NCBI GenBank assembly: GCA_036003885.1 | Contig: DASYSA010000206.1 | Location: 1-5,226, forward strand | DNA: 5,226 nt | DNA from: DASYSA01 sp036003885 | GTDB lineage: Bacteria > Acidobacteriota > Blastocatellia > UBA7656 | Reading direction: 5' to 3' | Shown: positions 1 to 4,398 of the stretch, in pieces | How positions within the stretch are numbered: position 1 is the stretch's first letter | How the letters are laid out: each line of letters begins with the position of its first letter | Notes under the pieces: model-generated | What the model was told of the DNA's origin: nothing | Databases searched by the model: none | The model's input: only the letters and a program-made list of their open reading frames with translations | Position numbers and translations under genes: made by a program

Positions 1-137
1 ACTGTATCACCAACGAGCCCTCGGAAGGGAATGACAAGATCATTTGGGTCCTGGTAATTCTCTTCCTCGGTGGGGTTGGGGCCTTGCTCTATTTCATCGT
101 GCGTCGACCGGAAAGGATCAGGAGGCGTGGGAGATAG
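1..137 (+). CDS. PLDc_N-type small membrane protein, 5'-truncated tandem copy 1
   Basis: This is the C-terminal part of a small membrane protein; the window begins in the second base of an Asp codon, the first full codon is at position 3, and TAG ends at 137. The visible peptide has a polar stretch (CITNEPSEGNDK), one hydrophobic helix (IIWVLVILFLGGVGALLYFIV) split here only for description, and a basic tail (RRPERIRRRGR). It matches the second half of the neighbouring 73-residue protein: the first 47 bases are identical and about 119 of 137 bases agree overall. The pattern W-[IV]-L-V-I-x-F-L-x-G-[VI]-G-A-L-x-Y-F-I is typical of the phospholipase D N-terminal (PLDc_N) domain, a two-helix membrane anchor also found alone in many small proteins with no catalytic part. 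Many substitutions between copies are synonymous or conservative, so this copy looks like a working gene. Its biochemical role is unknown. Confidence 0.75.
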   Translation, partial: CITNEPSEGNDKIIWVLVILFLGGVGALLYFIVRRPERIRRRGR

Positions 138-198
138 CGGCTGGACGCGGTCGCTGTATTGCGAGACGAGCTGGCCAGGCAGCTCGAGGTCCCGCACG

Positions 199-205
199 AG
201 GAGGA
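199..205 (+). promoter_or_regulatory. Strong Shine-Dalgarno for the second PLDc_N gene
   Basis: AGGAGGA lies 5 nt before the ATG at 211, giving near-perfect anti-SD pairing at good spacing. It fixes the start of the 73-residue protein at 211, rather than at the in-frame ATG far upstream (position 70), which would add a non-membrane-like N-terminus translated from the preceding copy. Confidence 0.8.
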
Positions 206-210
206 CGAAC

Positions 211-432
211 ATGTTCGAAGTCTTTGGCCTCTTCTTTTTCTTCTTCATTGCACTCGGATTGGCATCCTTCATCTTTTGGATTTGGGCTCTAATTGACTGT
301 ATCACCAACGAGCCCTCGGAAGGGAATGACAAGATCATTTGGATCCTGGTCATCGTGTTCCTCCATGGGATTGGCGCTCTGATCTATTTCATCGCGCGTC
401 GCCCGGAAAGGATCAGGCGGTTTGGGAAATAG
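211..432 (+). CDS. PLDc_N-domain small integral membrane protein, copy 2
   Basis: This encodes a 73-residue membrane protein made almost entirely of two transmembrane helices. Helix 1 spans about residues 4-29 (a run of Phe, then ALGLASFIFWIWALI). A short polar loop follows (DCITNEPSEGNDK), then helix 2 at about 42-63 (IIWILVIVFLHGIGALIYFI) and a basic C-terminal tail, RRPERIRRFGK. The Arg-rich tail suggests that the C-terminus is cytoplasmic. The layout W-x-L-[IV]-D ... N-D-K-[IL]-[IL]-W-[IL]-L-V-I ... G-x-G-A-[LI]-x-Y-[FL] matches PLDc_N (phospholipase D/cardiolipin synthase N-terminal) domains, but there is no HKD catalytic domain, so it should not be called a phospholipase. It follows a tandem paralogue at a 295-bp repeat distance, has its own strong ribosome binding site, and ends exactly where a heptad repeat array begins. 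The function is unknown; a regulatory or anchoring role in the inner membrane is a guess. Confidence 0.85.
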   Translation: MFEVFGLFFFFFIALGLASFIFWIWALIDCITNEPSEGNDKIIWILVIVFLHGIGALIYFIARRPERIRRFGK

Positions 433-583
433 GAGTTCTGAGTTCTGAGTGCTGAGTGCTGCGTGCTGAGTCCTTAGTTCTCAGTCAGGATTCGATTCAG
501 ACTCCCCACTCAGAACTCAGAACTCAGAACTCAGAACTCAGAACTCAGAACTCAGCACTCAGCACTCAGAACTCAGCACTCAC
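433..583. repeat. Inverted heptad array A (GAGTTCT / AGAACTC)
   Basis: The left arm, 433-481, is seven consecutive 7-bp units: GAGTTCT twice, GAGTGCT twice, then GCGTGCT, GAGTCCT and TAGTTCT. After a unique spacer of about 26 bp, the right arm (about 508-583) holds ten or so units of the complement, AGAACTC with three AGCACTC. Bases 440-460 pair perfectly with 554-574, and 433-460 pairs with 554-581 with one mismatch, so the G-variant units fall opposite C-variant units. The array starts directly after a TAG stop (430-432) and ends 2 nt before the ATG at 586. A transcript would fold into a long, moderately AU/GC-mixed hairpin. There is no T-run after the right arm, so a classical intrinsic terminator is not evident. 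The frame-shifted translation (repeats of S-E-L-R-T-Q-N) is an artefact of the period of seven. Confidence 0.9.
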
Positions 584-585
584 TA

Positions 586-1305
586 ATGAAAACCAGGAGA
601 CTGCCAACCGGGCTGATGTCTTTGCAGAAACAGATCGTCAAGTGTGAGCTCTGTCCTCGACTGGTGGAATGGCGAACGAGGGTTGCCCGAGAGAAGACCC
701 TGCGATTCAAGGACGAGGAATACTGGGGGAGGCCCGTTCCAAGCTTCGGCGATCCTCACGCTCGAGTGCTGATTGTCGGCCTTGCGCCCGCAGCTCACGG
801 CGGCAATCGGACCGGCCGCATCTTCACCGGCGACCGCAGCGGCGATTGGCTCTATCGCGCGTTGTACCGCGGAGGTTTTGCAAATCAGCCGACATCCGTG
901 AGCCGCACCGATGGGCTCGAGCTCAATGATTGCTACATAACAGCGGTGATCCATTGTGCGCCGCCTGCGAACAAGCCCACCCCCGATGAGATCGGTAATT
1001 GCCGGCCTTACCTGCTGCGCGAGATCGAGTTGCTCAATGGCCTAACCGTGGTCGTAGCCCTGGGCCGCCTTGCATTCGATGCAGCGATCGCCGCGATCGG
1101 GCTGGAAGAGAAGGAGGGGCAGGGGCGTCGCACTCCGCGGCCGCCGTTCAAACATGGCGCGGAAGTCCCCCTGCGTGGAGGTCTCACGCTGATTGCGTCT
1201 TTTCATCCGAGCCAACAGAACACCTTCACCGGTAAGCTCACTGAGCCGATGTTCGACCAGGTCTTCACCCGGACTCGGGCCATTATCGACTGCCGGGACG
1301 CATGA
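586..1305 (+). CDS. Uracil-DNA glycosylase, family 5 (UDGb type, Fe-S)
   Basis: This enzyme excises uracil, and in family 5 other deaminated bases such as hypoxanthine, from DNA, starting base excision repair in the cytoplasm. The 239-residue product carries the family signatures: a [4Fe-4S] ligand set at C20 and C23 (CELC), C124 (CAPP) and C139; YWGRPVPSFGDP at 46-57; the active-site motif GLAPAAHGGNRTGRIFTGD at 65-83; and HPSQQNTFTG at 207-216. Family 5 has Ala (GLAPA) where family 4 has a catalytic Glu, which separates it from UDGa. The length is close to the Thermus family 5 enzyme (about 220 residues). The start is uncertain. ATG 586 touches the repeat array and has no Shine-Dalgarno. 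The in-frame ATG at 616 (MSLQKQIVKCELC) would give 229 residues, fits the family N-terminus better, and has AGGAG at 595-599, though 16 nt away. The gene stands alone on the plus strand. Function is known from the family; activity here is inferred. Confidence 0.95.
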   Translation: MKTRRLPTGLMSLQKQIVKCELCPRLVEWRTRVAREKTLRFKDEEYWGRPVPSFGDPHARVLIVGLAPAAHGGNRTGRIFTGDRSGDWLYRALYRGGFANQPTSVSRTDGLELNDCYITAVIHCAPPANKPTPDEIGNCRPYLLREIELLNGLTVVVALGRLAFDAAIAAIGLEEKEGQGRRTPRPPFKHGAEVPLRGGLTLIASFHPSQQNTFTGKLTEPMFDQVFTRTRAIIDCRDA

Positions 1306-1329
1306 CTCGCAACCACGATTGTGTATAAT
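1302..1329 (+). promoter_or_regulatory. Putative sigma70-type promoter of the DPBB gene
   Basis: A consensus -10 box TATAAT is at 1324-1329, with a weaker -35-like ATGACT (TGAC core) at 1302-1307, 16 bp upstream. The -35 overlaps the stop codon of the glycosylase gene. Transcription would start near 1336, giving a leader of about 49 nt. This is the clearest promoter in the window and suggests that the downstream gene is transcribed on its own. Confidence 0.55.
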
Positions 1330-1338
1330 TGGCTTCGG

Positions 1339-1362
1339 CGGCCGCCACCAGGTCGGCGGCCG
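1339..1362 (+). other. GC-rich leader hairpin
   Basis: CGGCCGCC at 1339-1346 is the exact reverse complement of GGCGGCCG at 1355-1362, with the 8-nt loop ACCAGGTC. It would sit at the very 5' end of the transcript from the predicted promoter and upstream of the ribosome binding site, with no T-run after it. It is better read as a 5' stabilising or regulatory hairpin than as a terminator of the glycosylase gene. Confidence 0.45.
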
Positions 1363-1373
1363 GACTTCTGATT

Positions 1374-1379
1374 GAGGAG
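1374..1379 (+). promoter_or_regulatory. Shine-Dalgarno for the DPBB gene
   Basis: GAGGAG lies 5 nt before the ATG at 1385, a canonical strong site that fixes the start of the DPBB protein. Confidence 0.75.
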
Positions 1380-1384
1380 AGAAC

Positions 1385-2011
1385 ATGGCAAAGGCCAAGA
1401 CCGGCCCAAAGGACAAGAGCGCGAAGAAGGTCCCGGCTTCAAAAGGACCTGTAGAAGAGAGTACGACCAAGAAGCGGGCAACCGCACAACCGGCCTCCAA
1501 AGCCGCTTCCAAGGCTTCAACGGGGCGCGACGCGCCGGCGACTCCCGCCGCCTCTGCCTCCGTTCCGGCGAGTGAAGCCGGGCCGGGCGTGCTCGAGAAC
1601 GCACACCTGCCGGCGACACACGGTAAGGTCGGCGTCTTCGGAGGACCCAAAGATCGGGGAGTCAAGCCGGACGACAAGCTCGCCCTGCCCACAGGACGCC
1701 ACTTCGTTTACGAACGGGTTCGCACGCTGAACCCTGAGAGCTTCTATTGTGCGATGAGATGGGACTATCACCTCCTGCATAAGAGTCCGGAGGAGGGTAA
1801 GCGCTGGTGGGCTAATAAGAAGCTCTTAGTAACCAATTCCAGGACCGGCAAGGCGGTCGTGGTTCGAGCTGTCGACTACGGCCCGCACGAAAACACTGGT
1901 CTCGACATCGGTATTTCACCAGGCGCGGCCGAAGCATTGGGCGTCGAAGTTGGTGATGAAGTGGACATCGCCTTCGCCGACCAGAAGGCGCCCCAGGGAC
2001 CCGTAGAATAA
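1385..2011 (+). CDS. RlpA-like double-psi beta-barrel protein with Lys/Ala/Pro-rich N-terminal tail
   Basis: The product has 208 residues. Residues 1-75 are low complexity and probably disordered, rich in Lys, Ala, Pro, Ser and Thr (MAKAKTGPKDKSAKK...), resembling histone H1-like tails. Residues about 80-145 form a middle region with GVFGGPKDRG and an aromatic/basic stretch (YCAMRWDYHLLHK). Residues about 146-197 match the RlpA-like double-psi beta-barrel: LLVTNSRTGKAVVVRAVDYGP, then LDIGISPGAAEALGVEVGDEVDI, with D164-Y-G-P167 in place of the usual D-R-G-P and D174 in place of the D of I-D-L-S. In RlpA this fold binds or cleaves denuded glycan strands of peptidoglycan. Here no signal peptide or lipobox is present, so an envelope role is doubtful unless export is non-classical; the basic tail could instead bind nucleic acid or another acidic polymer. 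The gene has its own promoter and strong ribosome binding site. The fold call is fairly secure; function is unknown. Confidence 0.75.
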   Translation: MAKAKTGPKDKSAKKVPASKGPVEESTTKKRATAQPASKAASKASTGRDAPATPAASASVPASEAGPGVLENAHLPATHGKVGVFGGPKDRGVKPDDKLALPTGRHFVYERVRTLNPESFYCAMRWDYHLLHKSPEEGKRWWANKKLLVTNSRTGKAVVVRAVDYGPHENTGLDIGISPGAAEALGVEVGDEVDIAFADQKAPQGPVE

Positions 2012-2012
2012 C

Positions 2013-2112
2013 GTTTCGCGTTTTACGTTTTGCGTTTCGCGTTCAGGACTTCCATTGAGACGGCCAGCCACCGCGATCACAAACGTAAAACGCAAAACGT
2101 AAAACGCGAAAC
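2013..2112. repeat. Inverted heptad array B (GTTTCGC / GTTTTRC)
   Basis: The left arm, 2013-2043, has units GTTTCGC, GTTTTAC, GTTTTGC, GTTTCGC and a partial GTT. The right arm, 2082-2112, is their reverse complement. Bases 2013-2037 pair perfectly with 2088-2112 (25 bp), and the whole 31-bp arms differ at only two positions. The order of variants (CGC, TAC, TGC) is the same in both arms, which shows that the arms arose as an inverted copy rather than by independent expansion. The loop of 38 nt is unique sequence. The array starts 1 nt after a TAA stop and ends 12 nt before the next ATG, so it fills the gene spacer. Confidence 0.9.
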
Positions 2113-2120
2113 TGTTTTTT
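2013..2120 (+). terminator. Array B hairpin plus T-run, possible intrinsic terminator
   Basis: The long stem formed by the two arms is followed directly by TGTTTTTT (2113-2120), the shape of a rho-independent terminator for the DPBB gene. It is odd as a terminator because the loop is long (38 nt), the stem is only moderately GC-rich, and the T-run lies 4 nt before the start codon of the next gene. If it terminates, the E1-alpha gene needs either read-through or a promoter hidden in the array or loop. Confidence 0.5.
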
Positions 2121-2124
2121 GTGC

Positions 2125-3333
2125 ATGAATCGTTACCCTTCATTCGATCCGCCGGAATACGTCAACTGGCATCCTGACCCGGAGGTCGTCGCCGAGTATC
2201 AGCGCACAATCGACGGGCAGCCGGAACGCCGTGAGATCATTAGAGCGCTCACGCCCCCTCAACTCATTGCGCTCTACGAAGGGCTCGTCCGCAATCGTCT
2301 TCACGACATCGCTCTGCAGCGCTGGGTCAAGCAGGGAGTTATCTCAAAAGCCTGGCTGGGCACCGGCGAGGAAGCGACAACAATTGGAGCCGTTCATGCG
2401 CTTGAACGCCGTACTGCGCCCGGTGGGTTTTCAACGGACTTTGTCGCACCAATGATCCGGAACGCCGGCGCCTATCACGAGATGGGGATGCCGGTTGCGG
2501 ATATGCTGCGCGGCTACCTCGGGACAGCCGACTCTCCCACTCATGGGCGCGACCTTCACATTGGCGATTTCAAAAGAGGCGTGCTAGCTGCCATCAGCCA
2601 CGTTGGAGACCTCATGGCGGCTACGGTGGGCGTTGCTCTCTCATTCAAGATGAGGCGGGAGCCTCGAGTGGCGCTCACCTGGATCGGCGACGGCTCGACC
2701 AAGAATGGAGTGTTTCACGAAGCGATGAACTTCGCAGCCGTACAACGACTCCCGCTCATCGTGATAATTCAGAATAACCAGGTCGCGCTTGGCACGCGGC
2801 TGGACCAGCACCACAACAGTTCCTTCTCCAACTGGCCGGAGGCGTACGGCGTAGAGGGTTGGGCCTATGATGGCAACAACGTGCTTGATGCCTACGCAGC
2901 AGTGAAGTTGGCCGCGGATCTTTGCCGCGCGGACGCGAGTTCCGATCATCTAAGCCGGCGCGGGCCTTTCTTACTGGTGGCGGAGACTTTCAGGATGGGC
3001 GGGCATGCGACGCATGACGAACGCGAGGCGAGAGAGACCTTTGATGGGAAATTGTTTGCCTATTGGGGCAAGCGTGATCCGATCGGCCAGTTTGAAAATC
3101 ATTTGATCGAAGGCACGCTCGACCTCGAGAGCGGCCGGCGCATTCGCCGAAGCCAGAGCATGCAAGACCGAAACAGGTCAATACTGAAGCAGGCTGAAGA
3201 ACGCGTGACAGCTGAAGTCGAACTGGCCATCGAGGAAGCGCTCGCCTCAAGGGTGTTGATGCCCTCGCCCGAATCAGCGGCCGAAGGCGTGTACGCGGAA
3301 AAAAACGTTTCGCGTTTCGCGTTCCGCGTTTAG
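2125..3333 (+). CDS. Thiamine-diphosphate E1-alpha subunit of a 2-oxoacid dehydrogenase complex
   Basis: The E1-alpha subunit decarboxylates pyruvate or a branched-chain 2-oxoacid on thiamine diphosphate, together with E1-beta, and passes the acyl group to lipoyl-E2. From ATG 2125 the protein has 402 residues, usual for the family. Visible motifs are GTGEEAT at 79-85 (family G-x-E-A), GRDLHIGD at 141-148, the ThDP motif GDG at 188-190 ending in NN at 217-218 with H-E-A-M-N-F-A between, and RMGGHATHDERE at 290-301, where H294 is the conserved His of the phosphorylation-loop region. The usual S/T-x-x-D-D...Y-R of this loop is replaced by A-T-H-D-E-R-E, so this is a divergent branch and its substrate cannot be assigned. 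No E1-beta, E2 or E3 lies adjacent; another subunit must be encoded elsewhere. No Shine-Dalgarno is visible; a TTG at 2119 is also in frame but less likely. The last ten residues (KNVSRFAFRV) and the stop are encoded by a heptad array. Confidence 0.9.
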   Translation: MNRYPSFDPPEYVNWHPDPEVVAEYQRTIDGQPERREIIRALTPPQLIALYEGLVRNRLHDIALQRWVKQGVISKAWLGTGEEATTIGAVHALERRTAPGGFSTDFVAPMIRNAGAYHEMGMPVADMLRGYLGTADSPTHGRDLHIGDFKRGVLAAISHVGDLMAATVGVALSFKMRREPRVALTWIGDGSTKNGVFHEAMNFAAVQRLPLIVIIQNNQVALGTRLDQHHNSSFSNWPEAYGVEGWAYDGNNVLDAYAAVKLAADLCRADASSDHLSRRGPFLLVAETFRMGGHATHDEREARETFDGKLFAYWGKRDPIGQFENHLIEGTLDLESGRRIRRSQSMQDRNRSILKQAEERVTAEVELAIEEALASRVLMPSPESAAEGVYAEKNVSRFAFRV

Positions 3334-3472
3334 CGTTTCGGGTTCCGGGTTCCGCGTTTCTCGATTGCGGCTGCTGGTTGCGTCATCACAGGTCCAGAAC
3401 GATGAACATAGAAGACAAAGGCGAAAATGTTTTAACCCGGAACTCGAGACCCGGAACGCGAAACGCGAAACG
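3306..3472. repeat. Inverted heptad array B' overlapping the end of the E1-alpha gene
   Basis: The left arm at 3307-3362 has eight 7-bp units: GTTTCGC twice, GTTCCGC, GTTTAGC, GTTTCGG, GTTCCGG, GTTCCGC and GTTTCTC. The right arm at about 3436-3472 has five complementary units (CCCGGAA, CTCGAGA, CCCGGAA and CGCGAAA twice) plus CG. Bases 3306-3326 pair perfectly with 3452-3472 (21 bp). The unit family is the same as in array B but has drifted to GTTCCGG forms. The left arm overlaps the last ten codons of the upstream gene, and one degenerate unit (GTTTAGC) supplies its TAG stop. The loop of about 70 nt (3364-3435) is unique. The right arm ends 7 nt before an ATG at 3480 and 19 nt before the preferred start at 3492. 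Confidence 0.88.
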
Positions 3473-3491
3473 AACGAACATGGCCTCTAAC

Positions 3492-4265
3492 ATGAAAACA
3501 CCGCTAACACTTTTGATTGTGGCTCTGCTTCTGGTTCCCGTCGAAGCGGCACAGAAGCAAAAAAAAGGCCGCCCCCGAACTGTGACACGTAAACCGGCAG
3601 CGGTAGGTGCACCCGCAGTCAAAGCCCCTGCTTCCCCTCTGGCTGGAACGGCGGTTGTCATTGTCACCAAGAATAGTGACAGGATCGTCGGTACGATCAT
3701 CGACCTGAACCCGTATAGCATAAGGATCAGGTCGGAGGGGCTGGAGTCGGCCATCGCCCTGGATACGATCTCATCGTTGACATTCGGAAGCCTGGGGGGG
3801 CGCGACACGAATAGAGAACCGCCCCCGGCGGCCGCCAGCGCTGAGTTCGCGAGGGATATGACCTCGGCCGTAATTGCCTTTCAGTCTATGATAGCCTCGG
3901 CCAAGCCGGGAGCCGATTACACGGACTATGGACGCCAACTCTCAGAGTTGCGGCCTCAGGCGGAGCGATTCATCGCTCGTTATGGCCCCTCCGAAAACGC
4001 TAGGGAAGCGCGAGTAGTAGGACTGCTTGCAGGGGCGCTCACTGACTATTCCTGGGCGCGAACCGTATGGACACTTAAGCTTGGGCGACAGAGCGATGGC
4101 ACCGTAGCTGAAGGCGATTCATCAATCATAAGCGACCTGCTTGTTTTGTATCCCGATCTGCGTTCATCCGCAACGACCGGTAACAGGTTCGCAGCCGACA
4201 GGTTGATCGCGGGACTGTGGCAGAAGGCATCTGAAAAAATCGATCGAGTCCGTGCAGTAAGATAG
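3492..4265 (+). CDS. Exported protein of unknown function with a possible Sm/SH3-like beta domain
   Basis: From ATG 3492 the product has 257 residues. Residues 1-20 are a clear Sec signal peptide (MKT, hydrophobic PLTLLIVALLLVPV, then EAAQ with likely cleavage around A19-A20), so the protein acts outside the cytoplasm, probably in the periplasm. Residues 21-50 are a basic, Pro/Ala-rich linker (KKGRPRTVTRK). Residues about 52-100 look like a small beta barrel of Sm or SH3 type: TAVVIVTKNSDRIVGTIIDL, then SIRIRSEG and IALDTISSLTFGS. Residues about 115-257 are mainly alpha-helical with no motif I recognise. The in-frame ATG 3480 would add four residues (MASN) and is the alternative; a TTG at 3378 and an ATG at 3402 lie in the repeat loop and would bury the signal peptide. 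None has a Shine-Dalgarno. The TAG stop (4263-4265) is also the first three bases of heptad array C. Similar small exported proteins are common in acidobacteria, but no function can be named. Confidence 0.75.
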   Translation: MKTPLTLLIVALLLVPVEAAQKQKKGRPRTVTRKPAAVGAPAVKAPASPLAGTAVVIVTKNSDRIVGTIIDLNPYSIRIRSEGLESAIALDTISSLTFGSLGGRDTNREPPPAAASAEFARDMTSAVIAFQSMIASAKPGADYTDYGRQLSELRPQAERFIARYGPSENAREARVVGLLAGALTDYSWARTVWTLKLGRQSDGTVAEGDSSIISDLLVLYPDLRSSATTGNRFAADRLIAGLWQKASEKIDRVRAVR

Positions 4266-4395
4266 GATCTAGGATTTAGGATCTAGGATTTAGGATTTAA
4301 GGGTTTAGGATAATTTAGGATTTAGGATCTGAGGATGTGGAACTTAAGAACTAAGGTTAACTGGAATCCTCATCTAGATCCTAGATCCTAGATCC
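4263..4395. repeat. Inverted heptad array C (TAGGATY / TAGATCC) between convergent genes
   Basis: The left arm from 4263 has TAGGATC, TAGGATT, TAGGATC, TAGGATT, TAGGATT, then irregular units (indels at 4298-4315) and two more regular units to 4329. The right arm 4375-4395 is three TAGATCC units. Bases 4265-4285 pair with 4375-4395 over 21 bp with a single T-to-G opposition, which is a permitted G-U pair in plus-strand RNA. It occupies the whole gap between two genes that end toward each other: its first three bases are the stop codon of the plus-strand gene, and its right end is 3 nt from the stop codon of the minus-strand gene. A two-way terminator or 3'-end mRNA stabiliser is a reasonable reading by position, though there is no long T-run on either side. 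Confidence 0.88.
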
Positions 4396-4398
4396 TTC

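Larger units (their letters stand above)
1..432 (+). repeat. Tandem gene duplication, 295-bp period
   Basis: Bases 1-137 correspond to 296-432. The first 47 bases are identical, and 18 substitutions fall in the remaining 90, with no indels. The duplication includes the coding region up to and including the stop codon. The unlike bases cluster in the second transmembrane helix and C-terminal tail and include several silent changes, suggesting an older duplication in which the first block is either under stronger constraint or has been homogenised by gene conversion. Confidence 0.85.

Noticed and set aside
167..186. CGAGCTG / CAGCTCG hairpin between the PLDc_N genes as a terminator
   Set aside because: A 7-bp stem with a 6-nt loop but no T-run after it; may be chance in GC-rich sequence.
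138..210. Possible peptide D-E-L-A-R-Q-L-E-V-P-H-E-E-D-E between the two PLDc_N genes
   Set aside because: No start codon with a ribosome binding site, and the frame soon runs into the confident downstream gene in another frame; 73 bp is too short to judge.
433..583. CRISPR-like array
   Set aside because: Units are 7 bp and directly adjacent, with no spacers between them, and the arms are inverted; no cas genes are present.
456..647. Plus-strand reading frame giving repeated S-E-L-R-T-Q-N-type peptide across array A
   Set aside because: The peptide period comes only from the 7-bp DNA repeat read in three frames (21 bp = 7 codons); no ribosome binding site, and it overlaps the glycosylase gene.
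583..954. Minus-strand open frame opposite the glycosylase N-terminal half
   Set aside because: The plus strand carries clear family 5 glycosylase motifs over the same bases; no independent support.
1042..1692. Long minus-strand open frame (216 codons) across the glycosylase end and DPBB start
   Set aside because: It lies opposite two well-supported genes, has low-complexity Ala/Pro/Ser composition and no family motif; a GC-driven shadow.
2054..2082. TTGAGA at 2054-2059 as a -35 box for the E1-alpha gene
   Set aside because: The sequence 17 bp downstream (around TCACAA) is a poor -10 box; too weak to annotate.
3378..3491. Upstream starts (TTG 3378, ATG 3402) for the exported protein
   Set aside because: They lie in the loop of array B' and would place the signal peptide about 30-40 residues inside the protein; no Shine-Dalgarno.
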